Below the pieces are notes generated by a model. The model did not search any database. It saw only the letters and a list, made by a program, of their open reading frames with translations, and was not told where the DNA came from. Source: Chloroflexota bacterium (GTDB lineage Bacteria; Chloroflexota; UBA6077; FW602-bin22; CADDYW01). From it: DNA of 44,970 nucleotides. The position numbers and the translations under genes were made by a program. Numbering within the stretch: the first letter of the stretch is position 1; every line of letters begins with the position of its first letter. Where the stretch lies: the NCBI GenBank assembly GCA_902810745.1, contig CADDYW010000028.1, forward strand, positions 1 to 44,970, written 5' to 3'. Positions 35,844 through 44,693 of this stretch are shown here, piece by piece.

Positions 35844-36065
35844 TCATCCCTGTTTCGACCGGCGAATTGCTGCGAGGAAAGCCTTCTTTGCCTCGGCAGC
35901 CTCCCGTTCGAGTGATTCCAGTTCGTCTAGCGTCTGCTGGGTCACCAGCTCCCGCAGCCGGGCTTCCGGGTCCAAACCATCCACGACGAGTTCTTGAAGA
36001 CACTGGTTATACCGTGCCTGCTTGCGCTGCCAATCCTGAAGAAGCTCCAGCAAGCTGGCCTGCAT
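35844..36065 (-). CDS. Small coiled-coil protein of 73 residues
   Basis: The protein is rich in Glu, Leu, Lys and Gln with clear helical heptads (LRELVTQQTLDELESLERE, EAAEAKKAFLAAIRRS). I recognise no family. ATG 36065 lies 22 bases after the helicase stop with GAGGGGC before it; a longer frame starts inside the helicase but is not needed. Its place between the helicase and the DUF932 gene suggests a partner or adaptor of the helicase. Confidence 0.6.
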   Translation of the reverse strand: MQASLLELLQDWQRKQARYNQCLQELVVDGLDPEARLRELVTQQTLDELESLEREAAEAKKAFLAAIRRSKQG

Positions 36066-36087
36066 ATGCCCCTCGTTCACAGCCCAG

Positions 36088-39000
36088 TTATACTGGCGAC
36101 GCTTCCCATCGCGGATCCTGCAGCGCCGCGTCGAGCTCTTTCCCAAGCAGGCGCCCCTTGCGCTGGTTCTCGGTGAGCCGGTCGGCAAACTCGTCCAGCT
36201 CTTGGCAGAGAGCTGGCGGCCAGCTCGGATAGCCGCCCAGACGTTTGAGGCACTGGGTGAGCCGTGCCGCGCTGGCGGTATCGCGACGAATCTGCTGGTG
36301 CAGGAGATTGTTGAGGTCGTGGGTCCCCACCCCGAGACAGGCCAGGTAGCGCCCGAGCTCGAGCTGGAGCCGGTGTCGAGCCGCCTTCACCTGACGATCC
36401 AGTCCCGCCTGGACCTTATTCAGCGCCGCCTGCTCCATGCTTAGGACCTCCTCCTCGGCGGCCTGCCGCGCGTCTGCTTGCGCGGCGACCCAGCGCGCGG
36501 GATCCGCGTATTCGCCGGACCAGGAGGCCAGACGTCGCTTCAGGTCGCTGAACGTCGTCACCGGTTCGACCGACTGGTCGGTAACCCAGCAGGCGACTGC
36601 CCTTCGGAAGGAGCCACGCTCAGCAGCACCCACGACCAGCGGGAGCCGCTCCCCGGTCACCGTGAGCTGGTCGACGAGACTGCGAAACTCGGGGAGGAGC
36701 GGCGAAAGCGGCAAAATGGAAGGGTCACGCTCCAGCGCGTCCAGCCGTGCGCCAAGCTCCAGTCGATGGGTCCCGGTGCCGCTCAAGCTCCAGGTCCCCT
36801 TCGTCGCATCCCGCCTGGCACGAGGGCCAAACGTCCCGTCGAGGACGGCAAGCGCTTCTTCGATGTCCGCCCGGGTGAGCGCCGGGAGGTCGGTTACCAC
36901 GCCGCTGGCGTTACTCTCGAGATACGTTTCCCGGGCGAGCTCATCCTGTCCTGCCCGGTCCACGGCTTCCAGGAGGGAGCTGATATCGACTTTCTCCTGG
37001 CCGGCCAGCATGCGACGGGCGCGCGCAAGAACCGGCTGCATGGGTCCGACGAAGCGTACGAACAGTCCACAGCGCGCCCGAAGCACCTGGTACACGCGCT
37101 GGTCGATGCTGTTCTCGAGGAAGAAGTTGACGATCTTGATCTCCGGCAGCTTCTGCCCGATCCGGTCGATCCGCCCGATCCGTTGCTCGATCTTGCTCGG
37201 GTTCCAGGGCAGGTCATAGTTGATCAGGGCTCCAGCCGCCTGGAGGTTGAGCCCTTCGCTCGCCGCGTCGGTGCAGATCAGGACCCGCAAATCGCCTCCG
37301 CCCAGCCGTGCCGTCACCACGTCCTTGGTAACCGGCTGCCAATCCTTCCCGTCCCAGACTGCGCCGCCCGCCCCGCTGTAGCAGCCGATCGAGGCTCCAT
37401 AGAACGGCCTGAGCGTGTCTCGCAGATATTCCAGGGTGTCGCTGTACTCGGTAAAGACGAGGACGGCCCGGCCGTCGTCCGTCAGCTCGCGGATCTTATC
37501 GAACAGACAATCCCGTTTGCTGTCGCGGCCTCCGAGCGCGCGCACCGCGTCGAGGAGGTGGTTCACCTCGGCAAGCTCGGCGCGGGCCACGCCAGGGTCG
37601 CTCGGGTAGGCGGCGGACACCTTTCCGCTGCCTTCCCCGTCGCTGAGATCCCCGAGATCCCGCTCGTCCACGGTCTCGTCGTCGCCCGCGTTCGGATCGA
37701 CCGCCTTCTGTGCCGCGACGCGCTCGAGACCCTCGCGACGTCGGTCGAGACTACGCTCCAGGGCCAGTGGCGAGCTGACGGCGCGGCGACGGTAGATTGT
37801 CATGACGAAGCCTTTTCCGGGCTTCTCCTTCTCGAGCTCGGTGAAGCGCTTCTCGATGTACGCCGTCACCGCATCGTAGACGGCCCGTTCGGCAGCATCG
37901 GCGTAGTCGAAGAGGACGTCGTCGATCTCGCGCCTTGGCGGAGGCGCGGCGACCAGCCCGAGGCGGTAGTAGCCTTTCAGCGTGTCGCGCGTGTTGCGGT
38001 GCATGCGCCGCGACAGCGGCGAACCCTGCCGGAGCCAGCGCGCGAGAGGCTCTCGCTCGGTCGGTAGCGGGAACCCGAGCTTCTGCGCGACCCCGGACAC
38101 GCCTGTCGGCACGGCGACATCGCGCGGTGTCGGAAACGCCGGATCGCCCACGATCAGCTCGGCCGCGCGGCGAGCGACCGGCGCGGAGCAGCCACCTCTC
38201 TGCACACTGGCGATCGCCTGGTAGTAGGATCGCACGACGTCAAACTCCGCCAGCCACGCCCCGCCTTCGCCGAGGACTGCCAGCAGGTCCCACGGCTCCC
38301 AGGGGTGGGTCTGCATCGGCGTCGCGCTCAGCAGCAAGAAGCCCCGCGCCTTTCGCTTGAGCTGAAGGTCGCGCAGGAGCGTCAAGAGGAGGGTTCCGCT
38401 GTTGAACTCACCCTCCTCCTGCTCCCGCCGCCGCGCGTGGTGCGCCTCGTCGAGCAGCACGAGGTCCCAGCTCGGCCCGTTGAGCAGGATCGCCCGGTAG
38501 CTCTCCAGGCGCGCCAGCTCGCGGCTCATCAGCAGGAGATCTCGCCGCAGCGCCGTCGCGAGGTCCGCGACGTTCTCGGTCCTCCCATCGGGCCAGACCA
38601 GTGTCGTGGGATTGTCCAGGCGTGGGACGACCAGCCCGCCCTTTTCGCGAAGCTCGGCCTGCCATTGCCTCAGGAGGCCGGCAGGCGGCAGAATGAGCAC
38701 TCGCCGCACGCCGCGGCCAGCGAGCAGACGGCGCACGACCATGATCGCCTCGATCGTCTTGCCCATCCCCACCTCGTCGCAGAGCAGCCGCCCGTCTGGC
38801 CACGCCGCCGTCGCGTCGGCGACGACTCGCCGCTGGTGGGGCCAGAGGTCGACGAACGCGGTCGCGTCGCACGCGGTCTCGCCATTCGAGAGGTACGGTG
38901 CCTCCACGACGAATCGCCAGAGCATCGCCGCCTGCTGACGCGCTCGGGCGGTGGACGGCTCAGCCGTTGGCGCCTGCCGGGGCGCCAGCTTGATGAGCTT

Positions 39001-39705
39001 GAGGCGAAGCGCCTCGGGAAGGGGAACCGTGTGCACGTCCGGATGGGTGTCGGTCCAGAGCCGATCGAACTCGTTCCGGTACTCGTCGTATCGCTCCGGG
39101 TCGCCCCAGGAGGTGGAGATTTCGAGCTGCTCGTAGTTCGCGCGCAGCCCGGCCGCCGATTCATTGCCGCTGCCGGCGAAGACGACCGCGTCGCCACGCT
39201 CGTCGGTCGCAATTCCGAACTTGGCGTGGACGATCCCCTCGCCATGGCGCATGACGCCGACCCGGACCTCGAGCAGTCCCTGCTTCACCAGCCAGGCAAG
39301 CATCTCCAGTCGCCGTTTCTCCAGCGCCTCGCGAGGACTCTTGAAGCGTCGCTCGAGGAGTGCTTCGAGCCGCGAGGTATCGCCCTGCTCGGTCAGCGCG
39401 CGGACGTCCCCGGCGTCGAGCTCTTCGTTCACGATCAGCCGGACGGCAGGACGCGGCGCGGCCGCGCCGAGCGCCTGGAGGCGCGCGATCAGCCCACCAA
39501 AGCCACGGGCGGCCGCCGCGAGCACGCTGCTCGAGAAATAGGCACAGCAGCGATCGTAGCCCACCGCCGCCGCCAGCGCCGGGACGTAGAGGTCGTCGAG
39601 CAGCGCCTGATCCGGACCGCGGAGGAAACGCCGCCAGGCGCGACCGCGGAGTCCAGCCGGTGGAGGGGGTGACGAGGCGCGCTCGATTGTGCTGGCTTCC
39701 ACCAC
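36088..39705 (-). CDS. PLD-like nuclease + SNF2-type helicase of a DNA-methylation-linked defence system
   Basis: The 1205-residue protein has an N-terminal phospholipase-D-like nuclease domain with the HKD text H160-A-K162 and a GSGNESAAG segment, followed by a SNF2 superfamily 2 helicase: Walker A DEVGMGKT ending at K316/T317, DEAH at 419-422, motif III LLLSATPM, then VLVFTEYSDT, CTDAASEGLNLQ and the final QRIGRIDRIGQ arginine-finger motif near 838-848. About 350 further C-terminal residues are unassigned. The closest known setting is the DUF1156-methyltransferase-linked anti-phage family. GTG 39705 lies three bases after the methyltransferase stop. Confidence 0.85.
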   Translation of the reverse strand: MVEASTIERASSPPPPAGLRGRAWRRFLRGPDQALLDDLYVPALAAAVGYDRCCAYFSSSVLAAAARGFGGLIARLQALGAAAPRPAVRLIVNEELDAGDVRALTEQGDTSRLEALLERRFKSPREALEKRRLEMLAWLVKQGLLEVRVGVMRHGEGIVHAKFGIATDERGDAVVFAGSGNESAAGLRANYEQLEISTSWGDPERYDEYRNEFDRLWTDTHPDVHTVPLPEALRLKLIKLAPRQAPTAEPSTARARQQAAMLWRFVVEAPYLSNGETACDATAFVDLWPHQRRVVADATAAWPDGRLLCDEVGMGKTIEAIMVVRRLLAGRGVRRVLILPPAGLLRQWQAELREKGGLVVPRLDNPTTLVWPDGRTENVADLATALRRDLLLMSRELARLESYRAILLNGPSWDLVLLDEAHHARRREQEEGEFNSGTLLLTLLRDLQLKRKARGFLLLSATPMQTHPWEPWDLLAVLGEGGAWLAEFDVVRSYYQAIASVQRGGCSAPVARRAAELIVGDPAFPTPRDVAVPTGVSGVAQKLGFPLPTEREPLARWLRQGSPLSRRMHRNTRDTLKGYYRLGLVAAPPPRREIDDVLFDYADAAERAVYDAVTAYIEKRFTELEKEKPGKGFVMTIYRRRAVSSPLALERSLDRRREGLERVAAQKAVDPNAGDDETVDERDLGDLSDGEGSGKVSAAYPSDPGVARAELAEVNHLLDAVRALGGRDSKRDCLFDKIRELTDDGRAVLVFTEYSDTLEYLRDTLRPFYGASIGCYSGAGGAVWDGKDWQPVTKDVVTARLGGGDLRVLICTDAASEGLNLQAAGALINYDLPWNPSKIEQRIGRIDRIGQKLPEIKIVNFFLENSIDQRVYQVLRARCGLFVRFVGPMQPVLARARRMLAGQEKVDISSLLEAVDRAGQDELARETYLESNASGVVTDLPALTRADIEEALAVLDGTFGPRARRDATKGTWSLSGTGTHRLELGARLDALERDPSILPLSPLLPEFRSLVDQLTVTGERLPLVVGAAERGSFRRAVACWVTDQSVEPVTTFSDLKRRLASWSGEYADPARWVAAQADARQAAEEEVLSMEQAALNKVQAGLDRQVKAARHRLQLELGRYLACLGVGTHDLNNLLHQQIRRDTASAARLTQCLKRLGGYPSWPPALCQELDEFADRLTENQRKGRLLGKELDAALQDPRWEASPV

Positions 39706-39708
39706 TGG

Positions 39709-42700
39709 CTACCCCTCGTCCTCGCCGTCGTCCGCGTCATCGCCTGGCCCGACCTCGTCCGGCTCGGACTGGTCCGCGAACGCGGGCAAGCTGGCCTGAA
39801 GCGGCGGCTGCTCCGTCCAGTCGGGCGGCGCGATACCAAAAAGCGGCTCGAGCAGCGCGTGCCAGGCCCGAAACTCCGGGAACTGAGCCGCCACCGATCG
39901 CGCTCCCCGCTCGTGGCGGACGCCCGGCGGCGCCGCGTTGACCAGCGCCTCCATGAGGCGCGCCACCGGCGAGTCCTTCGTCCAGCCCTGCTGGCGCGCC
40001 AGCGCGCGCGCCGAGCCGATTCCGCCGCTGCCGCCGCCGGCCTCGACGAAGCGCAGCGCGAGCGCCTGGCAGCCGTCGAGGGCGGTACGGAAGCGCGGAT
40101 CGTTCGGATGAATCCTCCGGATCTCTCCCTTCGTCCCGCGCCTGGCGACAGTGGCCGGACCCGAGAGCATCTCGACGGCCTCCTCGGGATCGAGGGCGCG
40201 CTCGCGTCGTCGCTCGCGGGCGGGGAGCATCCGAACGTTCTCGCCCTTCCTGGCGACGAGCCCCGCCGCGATGAGCTGGTCGACGTCCATGCCGACGGCC
40301 TTGCCGAGGAGATTTGCCTCGTTGAAACGGAACTCGGCCGCGCCAAGGACGTCCCAGCAGAGGAGGGCGAACTGGCCCTCCGCCTCGACGCCGTCGAGCC
40401 CGCGGCTGGCGAGCTGCTCGATCCGCCAGGCGCTGACCGCGTCCGAGGCCTCGTCGATCGCCTGGTCGACGCCGACTGGAGCCCCGGTATCGGTCCGAAC
40501 TTTTTCGTAGCGGCTGAAGACGGTCATCGCCGGGCCGAAGGCGCCGACGAGCTGGTCGACGGCGTTCAGGCCCTCGGCCTTCAGCCGCTCGGCGGTGGCG
40601 CGGGCACGGTCGCGGATCTCCTGGCGCAGCGCGGCGTTGAAGTAGCCGATCCCGGCGCCGACCGGGCGCTTGCGGGCGACGAGGATGACCGTGCTCTGGG
40701 CAGCGTTCTTTCGGGCCTGGTGGAGGCTGTGCTCGCTCTCGGTCTTGACCGGCCAGGTCGCGGTGATGGTGAAGCCGGCCTCGATCAGCGAGGTGAACAG
40801 TGCCTCCCACGCCTCCTGCTTCTTGTGCGTGAACATGACCGTCAGCACGCCGTCGTCGCGGAGGATGCGCCGTGCCTCGCGGAAGACATCGGCCATCATG
40901 CGCTGGTAGAACGCGTGCGCCTTCGCCCGCGCGTCCTTCGCGGATCCTTTCTTCGTCGTTCCGCCGGACGCGGCGCCGTCGCGGAAGCGGCTGACGTTGA
41001 CGACGGCCTCCTGGTCACGCTCGCAGAGGTAGGTCGAGAACCACTCGGGGCGGCGATGGCCCTGGGTACGCTTCAGCCAGACGTAGAAGAAATCGGCCAG
41101 CTCGGAGTACTGGACGTTGTCGGCGTAGGGCGGATCGACGACGACGGCGGTGACGCTACCGTCGTCGAGGTCAGACAGCGCCACCGCGTTGCCGAGTGTC
41201 ACCACGGGCGGGCGCGCTCCCGCAGCACGCGGGAGCCGCGACAGCTCCTCGTAGGCCTCGAGAACGTTGTCGATCGCCCAGTCAAGGCCACTTCCAGCGC
41301 TGCAGGGCGCCATCTCCGCGTAGCTGGCCTTGAACGCGAAGTCGTGTCGGTCGAACACGCTCCGCATCACCGCACGCGGCGCGTGCCAGGACGAGAGAAC
41401 CGCGTTGTGGTTCGCGAACTTATCGACGACAAGTCCAAGCAGATGCTCGACCGCCGCGCCGAGCTCGGCTCCTTCCTCCCGGATTATCTCCGGCCGCATC
41501 CTGCGCAGCTCCTCGACCAGCACCCCCATCGCCAGGAGCTGACGCGGCGAGAACATGTCGGCCCAGCGCGGCATTCCGTACAGACGCGGACGGTCATCGC
41601 TGGAAACCTCGGGATACCGCTCCGTCGGGATGATGCCCGCCTTCTCCCAGCCCGGCCGCAGCCGCGCCAGCTCGCGCTCGGCCTCCTCCAGCGCTCGCAG
41701 GTCCGCCGCCTCCGGCGGTCGAAACTCCAGCCCCCCTGGCGTCTTCAGCGCGACGGCGTAGAGCGCGCTGCCCATCTCGCCGGCCTGCGCCTTCGCCTTG
41801 ACGTAGTCGGATGGAATCTGGTAACCGGTGAAGAGCGAGATCCCCTTGCCGTCGTCGTAGGTCGGGCGCGGCGCGCTGCTCTGCTCGCCCGCGCCGTGGC
41901 CGAAGCGTCGAATCTGCACGCGCCAGGTGCCGCGCTGCCGGTCGATGACCGGCACGGCAAAGAGACAGCTCGGACCGCAGCCGGAGTGGCTCGACGGCTT
42001 CAGCAGGTGCCAGTCGGGCACGAGCGGCGTCGGGAAGCCGGTGTCGGGACACGGGACCGTTCGGGCAAAGATGTAGGCGTGAACCTTGCCGAGCCTGTAC
42101 GCCGGGTAAAAGCATCCGATCCGCGCCTCGACGCGCTCCGCCCAGGTCTTCGCCCACCTGCGCACGGCAACGCCGAGCGCTGCCCCGAAGCGAAAGGGAT
42201 AATCCACCGTCGCCTCGAGGATCGAGCAGGCAACCGGATTGTACTCGTTGGCCAGGGCGCGGAAGCCGAGCCGCGCTGCCTCGAGCGGGATCGAGCCCCC
42301 GCCGGCCATCGGATCGATGACGGTGACGTCGCCGCGCCAGGCCCTTGCCACGGCCGCGTGCAGCTCGACCAGGTCATCCTCGCGGATCGGACGCTTGAAG
42401 GCGCGGTCGCATCCGAAACCGCCGGAAACCTGGATGCCCGCGTCCATCATGCCGCGGATCGCGACTAGCTCGCTACCCGGCCGCCCGAACCCCAGCAGGC
42501 GCTCGAAGACGGTACGGGGGAAATCGGCGGGCAGGAGCGAGCCCAGCACCGCCGCGCGCGAGACGGTCAGTGGCCGCCGCGCCCACCAGACGTGCATGCG
42601 CTTATCGGGGGGCTGCTGGCCGGTCGAGCGTTCCCGAATGCACTCCACGCCAATCGCCGCGGCGGGGAGCCAGTCCTCGATCAGCACGCGGGGACGCGCC

Positions 42701-42741
42701 TCGTTCGTTTTGGTCCGGGTCGTCGCACTCGTCAGGGTCAC
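39709..42741 (-). CDS. DUF1156 DNA methyltransferase
   Basis: The 1010-residue protein begins with the DUF1156 text (LIEDWLPAAAIGVECIRER, RMHVWWARRPLT). The SAM-binding motif I is D143-P-M-A-G-G-G-S and the catalytic motif is D536-P-P-Y (VVVDPPYADNVQYSEL); the large spacing, about 390 residues, holds a target-recognition-like region. DPPY suggests N6-adenine or N4-cytosine methylation. GTG 42741 has GGAGGCGATCGC before it. It would mark host DNA so that the helicase-nuclease encoded next attacks only unmarked DNA; this is inference from context. Confidence 0.87.
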   Translation of the reverse strand: MTLTSATTRTKTNEARPRVLIEDWLPAAAIGVECIRERSTGQQPPDKRMHVWWARRPLTVSRAAVLGSLLPADFPRTVFERLLGFGRPGSELVAIRGMMDAGIQVSGGFGCDRAFKRPIREDDLVELHAAVARAWRGDVTVIDPMAGGGSIPLEAARLGFRALANEYNPVACSILEATVDYPFRFGAALGVAVRRWAKTWAERVEARIGCFYPAYRLGKVHAYIFARTVPCPDTGFPTPLVPDWHLLKPSSHSGCGPSCLFAVPVIDRQRGTWRVQIRRFGHGAGEQSSAPRPTYDDGKGISLFTGYQIPSDYVKAKAQAGEMGSALYAVALKTPGGLEFRPPEAADLRALEEAERELARLRPGWEKAGIIPTERYPEVSSDDRPRLYGMPRWADMFSPRQLLAMGVLVEELRRMRPEIIREEGAELGAAVEHLLGLVVDKFANHNAVLSSWHAPRAVMRSVFDRHDFAFKASYAEMAPCSAGSGLDWAIDNVLEAYEELSRLPRAAGARPPVVTLGNAVALSDLDDGSVTAVVVDPPYADNVQYSELADFFYVWLKRTQGHRRPEWFSTYLCERDQEAVVNVSRFRDGAASGGTTKKGSAKDARAKAHAFYQRMMADVFREARRILRDDGVLTVMFTHKKQEAWEALFTSLIEAGFTITATWPVKTESEHSLHQARKNAAQSTVILVARKRPVGAGIGYFNAALRQEIRDRARATAERLKAEGLNAVDQLVGAFGPAMTVFSRYEKVRTDTGAPVGVDQAIDEASDAVSAWRIEQLASRGLDGVEAEGQFALLCWDVLGAAEFRFNEANLLGKAVGMDVDQLIAAGLVARKGENVRMLPARERRRERALDPEEAVEMLSGPATVARRGTKGEIRRIHPNDPRFRTALDGCQALALRFVEAGGGSGGIGSARALARQQGWTKDSPVARLMEALVNAAPPGVRHERGARSVAAQFPEFRAWHALLEPLFGIAPPDWTEQPPLQASLPAFADQSEPDEVGPGDDADDGEDEG

Positions 42742-42772
42742 GCGATCGCCTCCTCTTCACGGGTTTTGCGCG

Positions 42773-42820
42773 CTGTCCCGTGGACAGGCCGCCGTGCGCC
42801 CGGCGCCTCGCCGGACGCGC
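42773..42820 (-). promoter_or_regulatory. Double hairpin between the 239-residue gene and the methyltransferase
   Basis: Within the 98-base gap two stems stand side by side: CTGTCC CGT GGACAG (42773-42787) and GCGCCCGGCG CCT CGCCGGACGC-type stem (42796-42820, one G-T pair). On the message they lie just after the preceding stop and about 32-80 bases before the methyltransferase start. They could pause transcription or mark a processing site, setting a different dose for the head and tail of the operon. No T-run follows. Confidence 0.5.
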
Positions 42821-42839
42821 TCCACGGTGCACGCAATCG

Positions 42840-43559
42840 TCAGCGAGCCGTGCCGACCACCGCTTCCTCCAGCCTCTCCAGATAGCGACGGTGACGGTCC
42901 GAGTCCAGCGGCGCCACGCTGAAGTAGACCCGGTCGGCGGGCCGAGCGCCGGCCCGCACCGCGAGCTGAAAAGCATCCACGCTGCTCGGCCCAACGCCCG
43001 GATACTCGCCGTCCCGCGGCGCGCGCTGGACAAACAGCGTCGGAACGATGGCCTCCACCTGACCGTTCGCCTGGACGCCCATCGCCGTGGCGAATACGGA
43101 TCTCAGCCGCGGCGGCATCAGCTCGTCCGGCGCGAACGACAGGCGCGCCGTGATCGTGGACTGGTCGAGAGTTCCGGTTGGCTCGCCAAGAGCTGGCCAC
43201 CCGTCGCCGCTCGTGAGACCATCCAGGGACTCCCGGATCCTCTCAAAAACGACGTCGATGGCGGCGGAGGGGCCGGCCACGTCGACGACGATCCGTCGCG
43301 GCTCGAAATTCACCACGCGGATGAGGACCTCGGCGCCACCCGGCGCCTCCACCTGGCCGAGGCTGAACGTCAGACCGGGGGGCAGGGTCTGCGGGACCGG
43401 GCCGAAGGTCGCGACCGGCGTGCCGATTGTCGCGTCCTGGAACCGAAATGCCTGCCGGATCCGCTCGACGACGGATGGGAGCGAGAGTGTCGACAGGCGA
43501 ATGTCGTCCGGAGCGAACTCGTAGGCGCGCCGCGAGCCGATGATCCTGACGTCGTCCAT
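42840..43559 (-). CDS. Unrecognised 239-residue protein
   Basis: I recognise no family. The protein is acidic-neutral with alternating strands and two helices (ERIRESLDGLTSG, FQLAVRAGARPAD); the stretches EVLIRVVNFEPRRIVVDVAG and TITARLSFAPDELMPPRLR look like a duplicated beta-alpha unit. There is no signal peptide or membrane segment. ATG 43559 is two bases after the antitoxin stop, so its translation is coupled to it. It lies between the toxin-antitoxin head and the methyltransferase and may be an extra antitoxin, an adaptor or a sensor of the system. Confidence 0.6.
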   Translation of the reverse strand: MDDVRIIGSRRAYEFAPDDIRLSTLSLPSVVERIRQAFRFQDATIGTPVATFGPVPQTLPPGLTFSLGQVEAPGGAEVLIRVVNFEPRRIVVDVAGPSAAIDVVFERIRESLDGLTSGDGWPALGEPTGTLDQSTITARLSFAPDELMPPRLRSVFATAMGVQANGQVEAIVPTLFVQRAPRDGEYPGVGPSSVDAFQLAVRAGARPADRVYFSVAPLDSDRHRRYLERLEEAVVGTAR

Positions 43560-43561
43560 CG

Positions 43562-44230
43562 TCACGCGGCCAGCGGCGGGAGGCCAGGTTGCTCTGCCTG
43601 CCCCAGGATGCCGGTGCTCGCACCCCGCCCCACCTCGCCCGGCGGATAGGCGGGCGACGTCGGCTGCCACGCGTTCGGCTCGGTCACGAGGGTTTCAAAG
43701 GCCGCCCGCCACGGCTCCAGCCGCGGCTGCGAGTGAAACCAGACGCCAGGTGACGCGCCGCGTCGCCGGGCGCTTGCCGGAAGGTCGCGCGATGGGGCGC
43801 CGGCCGCCGTCGCGACGTCTCGAGAGGTCGGAGCGGCCGTACGTCTGGCCCAGGCTTCATAGCACGTCTGCGTGCGCGGCGCCATCGGATTTTCGACGGC
43901 AAACTGACGCACGCTTTCCAGCGGCTCGACAACGATCTCGAGTGGCAGCATCCCGCAGGCGAGCGCGTAGTCGACGTAGCGGTGCAGGGTCGTGCGACCC
44001 TCCCGATCGTTCTCGAGCCGCGCGATCGCGGGCTGGGTCGTGCCCAGGCGCGCCGCCACCTCCGCCTGGCTCAGCCTGGCCCGTCGTCGCGCGTCACGCA
44101 GCGCCCGGATCGCGGCCAGGAGCCAGCTCTCGCGAAGGTAGACGCGAGCCGCCTCCGGGCTCTCCTCGAGCACCTCTCGGACGAGATCGGACAGTCGTCC
44201 GCCTTGCGGTTCGTTCTGGCGATACCTCAT
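43562..44230 (-). CDS. HigA-like XRE-family antitoxin with long C-terminal extension
   Basis: The 222-residue protein has an N-terminal helix-turn-helix domain (about 40-85, SQAEVAARLGTTQPAIARLE) of the XRE/HigA type. The usual antitoxin is near 100 residues; here about 120 further Pro/Ala/Arg-rich residues follow, mostly without fold. It overlaps the toxin stop by four bases (ATGA) and is followed two bases later by the unrecognised gene, so the three are translated as a coupled set. It should bind the operator at 44665-44693 and repress the whole operon. Confidence 0.78.
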   Translation of the reverse strand: MRYRQNEPQGGRLSDLVREVLEESPEAARVYLRESWLLAAIRALRDARRRARLSQAEVAARLGTTQPAIARLENDREGRTTLHRYVDYALACGMLPLEIVVEPLESVRQFAVENPMAPRTQTCYEAWARRTAAPTSRDVATAAGAPSRDLPASARRRGASPGVWFHSQPRLEPWRAAFETLVTEPNAWQPTSPAYPPGEVGRGASTGILGQAEQPGLPPLAA

Positions 44231-44604
44231 ATCTCCTCTTGCTCCAGGATGCTGAGCGCACGGATCTTCGCTCGCTCGATCTCTTCCTGGTTGGTCGTCT
44301 GCCGGCGGTAGACGTGGAGGAACCACAGCCGGGGATCGGTGCTGCTCACCGGCATGACCGCCGCGCGGTAATCGCGGGCCACCCTGATCTGCATGACTGC
44401 CTGCCCCTTGACCCTACCGACCTGTTTGTAATCCCACCGTCGCTTCAGCTCGGCGAAGGAAACGTCACCTCTCCAGTCGATCATGAACGCCTCGAGCTGG
44501 GCGACGATTCGCCCTCGATCGGTCGAGCCGAAGTCCTTGAGGTCCCTCTCGAACTGCCGGTGATACCGATCCTCATACGCCGCCCGCGCCGATGCGCCCC
44601 CCAT
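44227..44604 (-). CDS. HigB-like (phage Gp49-type) toxin
   Basis: The 125-residue protein has the RelE-superfamily Gp49 pattern: QFERDLKDFGS near the N-terminus, the QIRVARDYRAAVMPV sheet, and LHVYRRQTTNQEEIERAK near the end. Such toxins cleave mRNA on the ribosome. The gene is upstream of its antitoxin, as usual for HigBA. The ATG at 44604 lacks a strong ribosome site and an internal ATG start a few codons later is possible. It opens the operon behind a good promoter. Confidence 0.8.
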   Translation of the reverse strand: MGGASARAAYEDRYHRQFERDLKDFGSTDRGRIVAQLEAFMIDWRGDVSFAELKRRWDYKQVGRVKGQAVMQIRVARDYRAAVMPVSSTDPRLWFLHVYRRQTTNQEEIERAKIRALSILEQEEI

Positions 44605-44664
44605 CCGCCGACCATCCGTCCGCTCCGGGCCGGCGCGCCGGGCGTTTCCCCCTGCCGGCCCGGT

Positions 44665-44693
44665 AGTATATCAAAATTGCAATATCTGTGCAA
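44665..44693 (-). promoter_or_regulatory. Promoter/operator of the defence operon
   Basis: On the minus strand TTGCAC (44693-44688) and TATACT (44670-44665) are exactly 17 bases apart. Between them lies ATTGCAAT within ATATTGCAATTTTGATAT, an AT-rich palindrome amid GC-rich DNA: a natural site for the HigA-like repressor. The start would be near 44658, 54 bases before the toxin ATG. Confidence 0.65.

Noticed and set aside
36478..39672. Two long plus-strand frames opposite the helicase
   Set aside because: All helicase and PLD motifs are on the minus strand in one unbroken frame.
39859..42468. Very long open plus-strand frame (about 870 codons)
   Set aside because: It is opposite the DUF1156 methyltransferase, whose motifs and starts are clear; the plus-strand text is Arg/Ala-rich with no family.
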